In this document: positions 1 to 8,605 of the stretch, piece after piece
Position numbering within the stretch: position 1 is the stretch's first letter
Layout of the letters: the number at the start of each line of letters is the position of its first letter
Source of the DNA: Bacteroidia bacterium
GTDB taxonomy: Bacteria > Bacteroidota > Bacteroidia > Cytophagales > Cyclobacteriaceae
Length of the DNA: 37,098 bases
Reading direction: 5' to 3'
Assembly: GCA_030426345.1 (NCBI GenBank)
Contig: JAUHYU010000052.1
Span: 1-37,098, forward strand
Position numbers and translations under genes: made by a program
The notes under the pieces: model-generated
The model's database searches: none
The model's input: only the letters and a program-made list of their open reading frames with translations
What the model was told of the DNA's origin: nothing

Positions 1-468
1 ATAATATTGGTTTTGTTGCGCGAGATTCAGGAAGATGTCTTTTATACGTTTGGTGAGCTGCACATCTTGTGGGTCAGAAATATCCAAAACCAAGAGATCT
101 ACATAGCTATCTGCAAAAAGCCGGTCACCCCGTACTGCCATTTCATAGTTTCCGGGAATATTGATAAAGCTAATGACTTTAGGATTTGTGCGGTCTTTAT
201 TGTCAATCACATGAATGCCCTTGCCCGGTTCATTGAGAAATAGGAAGTCTTTATATAAATATATTTTTCCGGTTTGGGTAATTTCTACTGGCGGCTTGAT
301 TTCAAAAGAAGCCCTCAGGTTGGCCGGGGTCAGATATACCGGCTCCATGACGGTATAGGTTTGGGTGATTTCGACTTTGTCATCACAACTTGAAAGTAAT
401 AAACTAACTGCAGCGATGCATATGCCGATAAATAGCAAAAGTGGTCGTAGGTGTTTTGGCTTTTTCAT
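1..468 (-). CDS. LVIVD-repeat-type lipoprotein (5' part only)
   Basis: The reading frame is open from an ATG at 468 to the window edge, giving the first 156 residues; the 3' end is missing. The N-terminus is a lipoprotein signal peptide: basic start (MKKPKH), hydrophobic residues 10-26, then a lipobox LLSSC with Cys28, followed by DD. From about residue 72 the sequence alternates short hydrophobic strands with turns, with phrases such as GIHVIDNKDRTNPKV and LLVLDISDP, the pattern of LVIVD repeats found in secreted Bacteroidetes proteins predicted to form beta-propellers. It would sit on the membrane as a lipoprotein. No enzymatic residue is visible and the family has no firm function. It is divergent from the gene starting at 828, so both promoters must lie in 469-827. 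Confidence 0.75.
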   Translation of the reverse strand, partial: MKKPKHLRPLLLFIGICIAAVSLLLSSCDDKVEITQTYTVMEPVYLTPANLRASFEIKPPVEITQTGKIYLYKDFLFLNEPGKGIHVIDNKDRTNPKVISFINIPGNYEMAVRGDRLFADSYVDLLVLDISDPQDVQLTKRIKDIFLNLAQQNQYY

Positions 469-827
469 GTTTGTTAAATTGTGGATTGCTAATATGTCTT
501 GCCCTAAAGACACTTATCTAATAATGAAAGTTGGAACTCATAACCAGTTGCCTTCAATTTTGTAGCTATCGGTTTATCCTAGGAGCAGTCAGATATTTTT
601 CTGTATTTCGATAATGTCGAAAAAATAATTATATTCAACTTTATAATGTAACAGTCAATGTTGTTTGATATTTCCATTGGTAGTCAAATGATAAAATAGG
701 TGTTTAGTAGATTTGAAATCTCAATTATTAATTGAGAAATTCCTGTTCAAACACTCCAATATCTTTTTGACATTAATAAACAATATTGATTGACTTATTT
801 AAGGGCTAAATATCCAAACCTAATAAC
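469..827. other. Intergenic region between divergent genes
   Basis: AT-rich gap of 359 bases carrying the promoters of two divergent genes. I see no convincing gene. There is a perfect 19-base inverted repeat at 719-737 (arms TCTCAATTA/TAATTGAGA around one T) and a smaller one at 606-622 (TTTCGA/TCGAAA). Either could be an operator or an RNA hairpin. No clean TAnnTTTG box was found at a convincing distance from either start. Confidence 0.4.
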
Positions 828-1664
828 ATGAACTACACCATTGATGACAATCATTTGCTTCAGGGAGAAAACGTGGTGCATCTGTTGACATCAAAAAATA
901 ACCTTGAGTTTCCCCCTAATTCGCCAGATAGCTTGATCATCCACTATACCGCCGGAAGTGGGGCAGAATCTTCGGCAAAGTATCTACAAGATAAGAATGT
1001 GAAAGCGTCTGCTCACATAGTGATTGGCCGTGAGGGCGAGATATTTCAAATAGTCCCCTTTAATAAGATTGCATGGCATGCGGGCAAAAGCTATTATGGT
1101 GGTAGGCCGGGCTTCAACAATTTTTCTATCGGTATCGAATTGGACAATGCAGGGATTCTCACTAAAACAGGAAATGAGTATCAATCGTGGTTTGGTAGAA
1201 AATATCCGCAATCAGAGGTGATGGAGGCCATTCACCGAAATGAAACGGCTCCTAGATTTTGGCACACATACACAGAAAAACAGCTAAAACTCAACATGGA
1301 GATTGCCAGCGTGATCATTGCTGCCTATCCAAAAATATTTGAAATATTAGGACACGAAGAGATATCTCCGGGCAGAAAGCAGGACCCCGGGCCTGCTTTT
1401 CCTCTGGATAAGTTTCGTAGGACCGTACTTGGGGATGACCGTGATGATCTTGCGGCAGGAGTGCATGAATTGCCGGAATCCGGTTTGATTGTACCGTCCA
1501 AATTGAATATCAGGAGTGGGGCAGGAATTGCTTTTGACAAAGTTGCCAAACCGCTGACTTCAGGTCATGAAGTGCAGATACTGGAAGAAGTGAATGGCTG
1601 GTATCGCGTGAAAACGGAAATAGAAGGATGGGTGAGTAAAGGTCATGTAAATACCCATACTTAG
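828..1664 (+). CDS. N-acetylmuramoyl-L-alanine amidase with C-terminal SH3b domain
   Basis: Predicted zinc amidase of the Amidase_2 (AmpD/T7 lysozyme-like) family, cutting the bond between MurNAc and L-Ala in peptidoglycan. The family zinc ligands and catalytic residues are visible: H39 in IIHYTAG, E104 in SIGIELDN, and H176, K184 and D186 in the GHEEISPGRKQDPGP stretch. The catalytic domain covers about residues 30-200. An SH3b module follows at 221-275 (LNIRSGAG, GWYRV, GWVSKGHV), a fold that commonly binds cell-wall peptide or glycan. There is no signal peptide or membrane segment, so either it works in the cytoplasm on recycled muropeptides or it leaves by another route. It opens a five-gene same-strand run, with 4 bases between its stop and the next ATG. 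The domain call is firm; the biological role is not. Confidence 0.9.
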   Translation: MNYTIDDNHLLQGENVVHLLTSKNNLEFPPNSPDSLIIHYTAGSGAESSAKYLQDKNVKASAHIVIGREGEIFQIVPFNKIAWHAGKSYYGGRPGFNNFSIGIELDNAGILTKTGNEYQSWFGRKYPQSEVMEAIHRNETAPRFWHTYTEKQLKLNMEIASVIIAAYPKIFEILGHEEISPGRKQDPGPAFPLDKFRRTVLGDDRDDLAAGVHELPESGLIVPSKLNIRSGAGIAFDKVAKPLTSGHEVQILEEVNGWYRVKTEIEGWVSKGHVNTHT

Positions 1665-1668
1665 TACT

Positions 1669-2403
1669 ATGAAAAGGTTTTTGCTGCTTTTATTTATTGG
1701 GGTTGCCACTTTTCTACTGATCGCATTTTTCAAAAATCCCGATATGCTCGATGATATTTGGCTTTGGCTCATTGGCTTTGCCGGAGTGATTGTTCAAGTA
1801 GCAAAAAAGGTTTATGAGTTTTTCATATCCCTTACCAAAAATCCTGAGACCAACAAGACAACAGTAGCCTCACCTGTTGAAGGATCACCAAAAGTGCCTC
1901 AAAATCCATGGAAACTAGATCCTTCAAAAATTCAGATCAGGCTTCTGAGGTTTCACGACGACTCGCAAACTACATTAGGCTTAATGTATGTTAACAATAA
2001 ATTCTATTGCTATACATTGGAAGATACCTTTCACGCTGTGAAAATTCCCGGGGAAACCAGGATTCCATCTGGCACATATACGGTTGATTTTCAGCGGGCT
2101 GTTACAGACTTGACAAAGGCCTATCGCGAACGGTATCCCGATTGGTTTAAATTTCATATCCAAGTAAAGGATGTCGCGGGTTTTAGTTCGATTTATATAC
2201 ATAATGGTGGGGATCATACCGATACCGAGGGGTGCATTTCGGTGTCTGATAGCCTGAACGTGGGCAATGAGAAAACGTATCTTTCCAATTCGAAAAATAC
2301 CTTTAAAACCTTCTATCAATTTATAGAGGCGCAATTATTAGCAAATAAAAAAATAACCATAACCATAAAAGACGAAGTCTGGATTGACACATTGCCAGTT
2401 TGA
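1669..2403 (+). CDS. Membrane-anchored DUF5675 protein
   Basis: Two hydrophobic segments at residues 4-21 and 30-46 anchor the N-terminus. A linker rich in Pro, Thr and Lys (55-82) leads to a globular domain at about 88-205 that I read as DUF5675: it opens with the IRLLRF strand and has LEDTFHAVKIPGETRIPSGTY, then IYIHNGG and TEGCISVSDS. H178 and C189 are laid out like the His and Cys of the L,D-transpeptidase (YkuD) active site (HxxxxxxxxxxC). DUF5675 is suspected to relate to that fold, but I cannot show it. It lies 4 bases after the amidase gene and 25 bases before the next, so co-transcription is likely. The pairing of an amidase with a possible cross-link enzyme suggests a peptidoglycan job. 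No enzymatic activity is established from the sequence. Confidence 0.7.
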   Translation: MKRFLLLLFIGVATFLLIAFFKNPDMLDDIWLWLIGFAGVIVQVAKKVYEFFISLTKNPETNKTTVASPVEGSPKVPQNPWKLDPSKIQIRLLRFHDDSQTTLGLMYVNNKFYCYTLEDTFHAVKIPGETRIPSGTYTVDFQRAVTDLTKAYRERYPDWFKFHIQVKDVAGFSSIYIHNGGDHTDTEGCISVSDSLNVGNEKTYLSNSKNTFKTFYQFIEAQLLANKKITITIKDEVWIDTLPV

Positions 2404-2428
2404 TTTCCGGGACTAAACACATACGATT

Positions 2429-3130
2429 ATGAATGATGATAAAATACAAGTCACTACAAAGCTAGCTTGGTGGAAAGTAGCTGCGGCATACATCGGGCTG
2501 ATCATTTTCACAACTCTATTAGTTACGCTCCTCAACCCGGGCAAAATGTATTATAACCTCGCGGCGGGGATGATTATCAGCTGGATCATATCCCTGATCG
2601 TATATTATACCTGGGCCATATATTTTTATAATATAAATATGGGCTGGACAGATGCAGATTGGGAAGAATTGGAAATAAAGAAAGATGGTCAGCCGGGATT
2701 GTTGGACGATGAACCAATAATAAACCCACATTCTACTGAAACACTTGGCCTGCCGCCCGGCACTGTACGTGCCACACTTGCACTTTCGCTGCTCGTTGGG
2801 GGGTTTTCCTTGATGCTCGCTTCCCTTGAGCTTCCGTATAAATTGGAGCAAAACCAATTCTTTATAGACAACTACGATTTTTTAAAAACAGCCTTTTTGA
2901 TGATGGTGGCATTTTATTTTGGAAATAAATCGTTGGAATATCTCCAACCACCAAAAGAGCCATTTGTGCCAAATGTGGTCACTCCAGAAGATAGCGAATC
3001 AGCATTGAATGAACTTCAGTCGCCGGTAAAAGCCAGTGAGGCCAAGGCTGTAATTAAGGCCAATAAAGCACCTGAAATCCATGATATTGATGAGACGGGC
3101 GATTTTGACGATACGACAGCACAAGGATGA
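2429..3130 (+). CDS. Four-helix membrane protein of unknown function
   Basis: I do not recognise a named family. The 233 residues contain four probable membrane helices at about 15-35, 42-67, 113-133 and 150-170. A soluble loop (70-108) ends in the phrase LGLPPGTVRATLALSLL, which leads straight into the third helix, and the C-terminal tail from residue 172 is hydrophilic, Glu/Ala/Asp-rich and probably disordered. There is no signal peptide or enzyme motif. The position between DUF5675 and DUF4230 genes on the same strand (gaps of 25 and 21 bases) suggests an inner-membrane partner or scaffold for the module. That role is inference only. Confidence 0.65.
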   Translation: MNDDKIQVTTKLAWWKVAAAYIGLIIFTTLLVTLLNPGKMYYNLAAGMIISWIISLIVYYTWAIYFYNINMGWTDADWEELEIKKDGQPGLLDDEPIINPHSTETLGLPPGTVRATLALSLLVGGFSLMLASLELPYKLEQNQFFIDNYDFLKTAFLMMVAFYFGNKSLEYLQPPKEPFVPNVVTPEDSESALNELQSPVKASEAKAVIKANKAPEIHDIDETGDFDDTTAQG

Positions 3131-3151
3131 TGAATTTCTGTAATTGAGGAT

Positions 3152-3877
3152 ATGAGGTTGCTAAAACAAACGAACGGTATGCAAGGCTTTTCATCACAGA
3201 TAGTGAAAAGAGGGGAGAAAAGTGCCTTAAAATCCATGAAACCATCTTATCGGATTTACCGCAGGCTGCGGTCATTTGGGTTAAGTTCTGTTTGCTGGAT
3301 TATAATTGGCCTTTCGCTGGTTGGCTGCAAAAAGGAGGATAAGCGGTATTTGGTGGTGAGTAAAGTAAAAAGTGCCATGAAGTTGGCTACGACAGAGACC
3401 ATTTTAGATAAGGTGGTGCTGGGCACTCAGGAAAAGAAACTGTTAGGGGTTATCAAGGTGAATAAAGCCTACTTTGCAGCAAATACTCAGGCCATTATCA
3501 AAACAGGAGTGGATCTTTCCTTGCTCAAAAAGAATGATATTTCCATAGAAGGAAAGCGCATTACTCTCAGCTTGCCTCATGTGCAGGTTTTAGATTTTAG
3601 TTATCCTTTTTCCACTTATAAAATTGACAGCACGATCACGCAAAATAAATTTTTGAACCGCATCGATATTTTAGACCACGAACGCTTTTATATGTTGGCA
3701 GAGCTCGACATTAGGAATAACCTGAAATATACTGGCATCCGGGAAGCTACAGAAATTAAAACCCGACTGATGATGGAAGGGCTGTTGAAAAATCTCGGAT
3801 ATGAAGAGATATATATCAATTTCAAAAGAGGGGAATTGATCAAAGAAATTGATTTTGACTACGAAATAGAAGAATAA
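3152..3877 (+). CDS. DUF4230 putative lipoprotein
   Basis: From about residue 65 the protein fits DUF4230: a leading VSKVKSAMKLATTETIL segment, then GVIKVNKAYFAANTQ, IKTGVDLSLL (115-124), a beta stretch ending LSLPHVQVL (139-147), and a helical end with a terminal beta strand (YEEIYINF). Ahead of it is a signal-like hydrophobic stretch (42-57) with lipobox LVGC, Cys59. Two starts are possible. The ATG at 3152 has GAGG just upstream but gives a 28-residue extension before the usual signal peptide. The ATG at 3236 (MKPSYRIYRR) gives a more ordinary lipoprotein signal, but its nearest GGGGAG is 18 bases away. DUF4230 proteins are membrane-associated and of unknown function. The next gene begins 6 bases after the stop and carries a related domain. 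Confidence 0.75.
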   Translation: MRLLKQTNGMQGFSSQIVKRGEKSALKSMKPSYRIYRRLRSFGLSSVCWIIIGLSLVGCKKEDKRYLVVSKVKSAMKLATTETILDKVVLGTQEKKLLGVIKVNKAYFAANTQAIIKTGVDLSLLKKNDISIEGKRITLSLPHVQVLDFSYPFSTYKIDSTITQNKFLNRIDILDHERFYMLAELDIRNNLKYTGIREATEIKTRLMMEGLLKNLGYEEIYINFKRGELIKEIDFDYEIEE

Positions 3878-3883
3878 ACAGAA

Positions 3884-6178
3884 ATGCTATTCTGGAAACA
3901 ATTCGGCCTTGTGATTCAAATTGCCATCGTGGTGGCGGTGGTATTGGCGTTCTCTTTTTTCGATCCCTTTGGATTGCTGAAAAGTAAAAAGCTGAAATTA
4001 GAAGATACGCCAATCAATGTACAAAGCATCCGGGAAATTGGTCAATTGATTACTGCCGAATATTATGGGGAAGTGCTCAACTCGCTACAGCAGTCGCGCA
4101 TTGCTCAGGTGATGGACAACAATGACTCGTTCATTGAAGATTACAAAATCTTGCATGATCAGTTTCAAAATGCCATTACCACCTTGATTGATGAGAAGAA
4201 TCAGATCAAGCTCACAGGATGGAACAAGAAAAAAGACCTATATGATTACTTTTATCATCGGTTTAGCATTTTAACAGAAAACGCTTATTATCAGGATTAT
4301 ATAAATTGGCTATTGAGCAAAATGGGTATAAAAGATGAGAAGCGATTGCTGAAGGTTCTTTTTGACCAAAAGGAAGACGAGACAAAAAAATATAAAGAGA
4401 TTATCAAGCAAGATTTGGTAGCTACGGAACTTAAAAAAATAACTAATGAAAGGATAAATTCTCTTTCTGCCAATAAAAAATTTAAAAAGCAGCAGATTGT
4501 TGTGTTGGGCAGGGGTTGGGTGAAAGCAGGTATTGACTTTGGGGAATTCACACAACAGAATTTCAAATATGATAAAGCAAACAAAACCATTCACCTTATT
4601 GGTATAAAACCTGAAATATTAGTTTGTACCATCAATCCATGGTTCATCCCGGAAAAGCAGGTAAAGGGATTTGAGGTGATTCTTGTGAGCCGTAAAGCCA
4701 ACGAGCCAAAATACATGCAAATGGTAAAAGAGGAAACTCTGAAGAAATTGAGGTCAAATGCGCTGGAAGCAAATATATTGACACAAGCTCGAAAAAATGC
4801 GGAGACAAACCTCAAGGATTTCTTTTCACTTTTGATAGAAGATGGCGTTGATCAGGTTGTGATCCATGATAGCTTTTTCAGTTACTTTGATGCATCAATG
4901 TCATCAGATGTGTTGGATCCGAGTGCTATGAAAACCATTGATTCCCTGTTTGTGCAGCGATTTGCCAAAGACAGTTTGGAGGTAGTTGCCATGCGTGATT
5001 TGTTGGTAGCCAATCAAAAAATAACGGTTGGAGTAGATACTTTTAACATTCAGAGACACAGCTCTTTATTGTCTCTTATTGAAGATGAAGAATTAACTCA
5101 AGAAGAATTGATGCAATTGGAGGTTTTGCAACAAAGAATCCATACTGATCGGCAATATCTGGCGAATGATTCTTCCAACATTGTTTCTTTTCCCTTGAGT
5201 CTAAACCTACTGGATACCATATGGTACTATCCTGATAAAATCACTAGAAAATCCATGGATGAGATGCTGAAAAAGGAAAAGTATACAATACCAGAAAAGA
5301 AATTCTCAATTAGGAAAATACTCAGGGGTGATCCGGAATTCATTGCTTGGGATGCCGCGGGTGCTGAGCGGGTTCGCAGGGATATTTATGGATATATGTT
5401 GGATCAGAAGCAACGTGATTTAGAAATGATCATAGATCAAATTAAAGGCAGTGTGGCGCAGTATGTGTCCAACGATACCACTTTTGTCAACAAAAGGAAA
5501 TATGCCTTTTCAAATGATCAGAGAGATACTTTGATCGATTCACAGCAGATTATTTATATCGACGGGATCAATAAAAAAATCAACTCCGAATTGTCGCAAA
5601 GGACCCATACGCTCATGACAGTATCTGAAGTTGATTCTTTGGAAGGTCAATTGCTGGACAATATGGATTGGCAAAAACCTTATTTGATAAATGAATTGAG
5701 AGATTCTATGAGAAATGAAAACGTTTTGTGTCTTACTGGAGACTGCTACCCAATGAGCAGGTATTTGCGCGTGCTGGCATCGACGAATTCTGATATTTCC
5801 AGCGCTGATAAGAGCCTTAAATTGATGGATAAAGAAGATTCTTTAACAGGATTGAATATCAGTGATTTATGGGAAACCGACGATCAACAGATATATCTTA
5901 ATGCGAAAGATTCCTTGTGGTATTTTCCCACCTTATTACAGGTAGAGGATTTTAAAAAAATACGAGATGAAAAATATCCGGAAAAGAAGTTTAGCGGTTT
6001 TTTCAGCAATATTTTTAATAAAAAGGAACAGCGAAAATGGCTGATTGAACGAGATCAGTTTGTTGAAAAAAGCGTTTATAAATATATGTTAGATAAGAAG
6101 CTTGAGGAAGTCAGACAGACCAAGCTCAATTTAAAAAAGGAAATCGAATTTTTGGAAATAAAGGAACCTCCCATTTAA
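3884..6178 (+). CDS. Large membrane-anchored protein with split DUF4230-like core and an internal repeat
   Basis: A 764-residue protein with one membrane helix (8-25) and a long soluble body. Residues 43-67 (INVQSIREIGQLITAEYYGE) and 202-328 (VVLGRGWVKAGIDFG, LIGIKPEIL, then helices ending DQVVI) line up with the start and the core of the DUF4230 protein encoded just upstream. About 135 charged, helical residues are inserted between the two parts. The C-terminal half contains a diverged duplication: 441-516 (DTIWYYP, PEKKFS, IYGYMLDQK) and 671-746 (DSLWYFP, PEKKFS, VYKYMLDKK). The body is rich in Lys, Glu, Asp and Gln with coiled-coil tendency. I recognise no enzyme motif. It is the last gene of the run and is followed by a strong terminator. 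Function unknown. Confidence 0.7.
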   Translation: MLFWKQFGLVIQIAIVVAVVLAFSFFDPFGLLKSKKLKLEDTPINVQSIREIGQLITAEYYGEVLNSLQQSRIAQVMDNNDSFIEDYKILHDQFQNAITTLIDEKNQIKLTGWNKKKDLYDYFYHRFSILTENAYYQDYINWLLSKMGIKDEKRLLKVLFDQKEDETKKYKEIIKQDLVATELKKITNERINSLSANKKFKKQQIVVLGRGWVKAGIDFGEFTQQNFKYDKANKTIHLIGIKPEILVCTINPWFIPEKQVKGFEVILVSRKANEPKYMQMVKEETLKKLRSNALEANILTQARKNAETNLKDFFSLLIEDGVDQVVIHDSFFSYFDASMSSDVLDPSAMKTIDSLFVQRFAKDSLEVVAMRDLLVANQKITVGVDTFNIQRHSSLLSLIEDEELTQEELMQLEVLQQRIHTDRQYLANDSSNIVSFPLSLNLLDTIWYYPDKITRKSMDEMLKKEKYTIPEKKFSIRKILRGDPEFIAWDAAGAERVRRDIYGYMLDQKQRDLEMIIDQIKGSVAQYVSNDTTFVNKRKYAFSNDQRDTLIDSQQIIYIDGINKKINSELSQRTHTLMTVSEVDSLEGQLLDNMDWQKPYLINELRDSMRNENVLCLTGDCYPMSRYLRVLASTNSDISSADKSLKLMDKEDSLTGLNISDLWETDDQQIYLNAKDSLWYFPTLLQVEDFKKIRDEKYPEKKFSGFFSNIFNKKEQRKWLIERDQFVEKSVYKYMLDKKLEEVRQTKLNLKKEIEFLEIKEPPI

Positions 6179-6203
6179 CAGACCAAGCCATCTTAAAAGT
6201 CAT

Positions 6204-6240
6204 AAAAAGGGTTCAAAATCCATGGATTTGAACCCTTTTT
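6204..6240. terminator. Bidirectional terminator with CCATGG loop
   Basis: A 14-bp stem (AAAAAGGGTTCAAA with TTTGAACCCTTTTT) closes on a loop that contains TCCATGGA. A-run on the left and T-run on the right make it work in both directions: for the plus-strand gene ending at 6178 and for proA, which converges and ends at 6257. The loop palindrome is the same one found in terminators near 30300 and 31950. Confidence 0.9.
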
Positions 6241-6256
6241 CATTATTGTTTTGAAC

Positions 6257-7504
6257 TTATGCCCTTATCTGTCCATCTCCCTTGATAATCCATTTGTAGC
6301 TCGTAAGCTCACCAAGCGCCATAGGGCCGCGTGCATGAAGCTTTTGTGTGCTGATGCCTATTTCGGCTCCAAGCCCAAACTGAGCCCCATCCGTAAACGC
6401 TGTCGAGGTATTTGCATAAACTGCAGCAGCATCTACGCCTTTCATGAATTTATCAATTACTTCCTCGTCTTCCGCAATGATTGCCTCGCTGTGTTTTGAA
6501 CTATACAAACTGATGTGCTCTAGAGCTTCATCAAGGTTTTTGACTGTTTTTACAGACATTTTATAATCTAGAAATTCTGTACCAAAATGCTCCGGTTTGG
6601 CTGCTTTCAGCAGTTCATCAGGATATACGCCTTTCATGGATTTCAAGGCCTTTTCATCTGCATAAATTTCCACATGGCTATCTTTGAGCGGCTTCACTAT
6701 GTCTTTCAATTTGTCAAGATTGTCTTCATGGATCACCAAACAATCTAGTGCATTGCAGACGCTGACCCTTCTTGTTTTGGCATTATTCACAATCTGGATA
6801 CTTTTTTCTAGATCAGCAGATTTGTCAACATAAGTATGTACAATTCCCGCACCGGTTTCAATCACCGGTACTTTGGCATTTTCTCGCACGTAGTTGATTA
6901 GGTTTTGGCTACCTCTTGGAATAATGATGTCCACATAATTAACTGCATTCAGCAATTCGGAAGTAGCCGCACGATCGGCAGGGAGCAAGGCTAATATGTT
7001 TTCATCAAGGTTAAATTTTCTGATAATCTCATGGATGATTTTTGCTATAGCGATATTAGAAAACTCTGCATCGCTGCCACCTTTTAAAATACAGGCATTT
7101 CCTGATTTTAAGCACAAAGAAAAAACATCAAAAGTTACATTAGGACGGGATTCATAAATAATTCCGATCACACCAATTGGAACGGATATTTTAGTCATTC
7201 TCAGTCCATTAACATGACTTCTTTGATCTAATACTTTTCCTAAAGGAGATGAAAGTTTGGCAACATTCTTCAGATCGTTGGCAATGTCCTTGATGCGCTG
7301 TTCGGTAAGTTTCAATCGATCGTATTTCGGATCGGACTCCGGCATACGATCTAAATCCTTTTTATTTTCTGAAAGAATAGTAGCGGTATTTTCGATGGCT
7401 GCATCAGATAGCGCGATCAGCAATTCATTGACGGTCGACTCCTCCACCAATGCGAGTTTTCTGCTAGCGCGAACTACTAACTTAAAAGTATTTTCCAAAT
7501 TCAT
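6257..7504 (-). CDS. proA: Glutamate-5-semialdehyde dehydrogenase (gamma-glutamyl phosphate reductase)
   Basis: Second step of proline synthesis: NADPH-dependent reduction of gamma-glutamyl phosphate to glutamate 5-semialdehyde in the cytoplasm. At 415 residues it is the usual family length. Diagnostic stretches are [14 protein letters not shown] (111-124), [10 protein letters not shown] (141-150), [18 protein letters not shown] and the catalytic [10 protein letters not shown] with Cys250, followed later by the [26 protein letters not shown] stretch near the C-terminus. It lies 22 bases downstream of proB on the same strand, so the two sequential enzymes are made together. Transcription ends in the hairpin at 6204-6240. 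Assignment is secure. Confidence 0.97.
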   Translation of the reverse strand: MNLENTFKLVVRASRKLALVEESTVNELLIALSDAAIENTATILSENKKDLDRMPESDPKYDRLKLTEQRIKDIANDLKNVAKLSSPLGKVLDQRSHVNGLRMTKISVPIGVIGIIYESRPNVTFDVFSLCLKSGNACILKGGSDAEFSNIAIAKIIHEIIRKFNLDENILALLPADRAATSELLNAVNYVDIIIPRGSQNLINYVRENAKVPVIETGAGIVHTYVDKSADLEKSIQIVNNAKTRRVSVCNALDCLVIHEDNLDKLKDIVKPLKDSHVEIYADEKALKSMKGVYPDELLKAAKPEHFGTEFLDYKMSVKTVKNLDEALEHISLYSSKHSEAIIAEDEEVIDKFMKGVDAAAVYANTSTAFTDGAQFGLGAEIGISTQKLHARGPMALGELTSYKWIIKGDGQIRA

Positions 7505-7526
7505 GGTTAATCGTTTTTAATATTGA

Positions 7527-8594
7527 TCAATGCAAATATAAATGATCGTAGTGAATAATTGGTTTTTGATTTTTTAGCCCAATAAGGGTAGCTGCTTTTT
7601 TGCTGCCAAATTTTGATTGTCCAAGGCCGATTTCATTTGATTTTTCATCCATGATTTGGATGATATCTCCTGATTTAAATTCTCCTTCGATAGCTACCAC
7701 GCCTACAGGCAAGAGACTTACTGCCGACTGAGAAGTCAGTGAAACTCTGGCGCCTTCGTTGATGATTACTTTTCCTTTCACGTTTGGATGCGAGTGCGCG
7801 ATCCATTTTTTGAGGCTGGAAGTGCTTTTTTTAGGTATAAAAGTGGTGCCCATCTTTTCTCCATTAGACAATCGAACGATAATATTATCGGCATTTCCAT
7901 TGGCGATGATGACAGGAATGCCAAGGCTGGCAACATGCAGGGCAGTGGTACACTTTGTGATGATTCCTCCACGACCAAAATTAGATTTTACGTTGCTGCT
8001 GATACTTTCTAAATGATGATCTTTGGTATCAAATTCTGAAATTATTGAGGACGAATCTAATTCAGGGTCGCCATCAAATACACCATCCACATTAGTTAGA
8101 ATATATAAACTCTCCACATTGAGCATTCCGGAAATTAAGCCAGCGAGTTCGTCATTATCAGTAAACATGAGCTCGGTGATAGAAACAACATCATTTTCGT
8201 TGATGATTGGAATGATGTCATTGGCAAGGAGCGCATTCAGGCAATTTTGCATGTTCAGATAATGATTTCGATCCTTAAAATCCTGCCTCGTGACCAACAC
8301 CTGTGCACAGGTTTGCCCAAGGGCTTCAAACAATTCGGTATAAATATGGATCAACTTTACTTGTCCCAAGGAAGAGAGCAGCTGCCTTTCGACGACAGTA
8401 TCTAACTTTTTAGCAGATTTGAACACGCTTCTTCCTGCGGCTACTGCCCCAGAGGAAACTAAGATGACTTGCTTGCCTTGTTTTTTTAATTCCGCTAGTT
8501 GCACGGTGATTTTTTTGATCAATTCTTCATTGGGCAGGCCATCAGCTTTTGTTAGTACGTTCGATCCAATTTTGATGCAAACTCGATTGTTCAA
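7527..8594 (-). CDS. proB: Glutamate 5-kinase with PUA domain
   Basis: First, usually proline-inhibited step of proline synthesis: ATP-dependent phosphorylation of glutamate. The amino-acid kinase domain fills about 1-255, with VCIKIGSNVLTK at the N-terminus, VSSGAVAAGR (46-55), INENDVV (131-137) and FTDNDELAG (144-152). The C-terminal ~75 residues (KGKVIINEGA, LLPVGVVAIEG, GDIIQIMDEK) form the PUA domain of the long bacterial form. The start is a TTG: an in-frame TAA lies only two codons upstream, and no ATG occurs before the conserved first strand. It sits 11 bases after the unknown gene at 8606 and directly ahead of proA. Confidence 0.95.
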   Translation of the reverse strand: MNNRVCIKIGSNVLTKADGLPNEELIKKITVQLAELKKQGKQVILVSSGAVAAGRSVFKSAKKLDTVVERQLLSSLGQVKLIHIYTELFEALGQTCAQVLVTRQDFKDRNHYLNMQNCLNALLANDIIPIINENDVVSITELMFTDNDELAGLISGMLNVESLYILTNVDGVFDGDPELDSSSIISEFDTKDHHLESISSNVKSNFGRGGIITKCTTALHVASLGIPVIIANGNADNIIVRLSNGEKMGTTFIPKKSTSSLKKWIAHSHPNVKGKVIINEGARVSLTSQSAVSLLPVGVVAIEGEFKSGDIIQIMDEKSNEIGLGQSKFGSKKAATLIGLKNQKPIIHYDHLYLH

Positions 8595-8605
8595 TCTTTA
8601 TTTTT

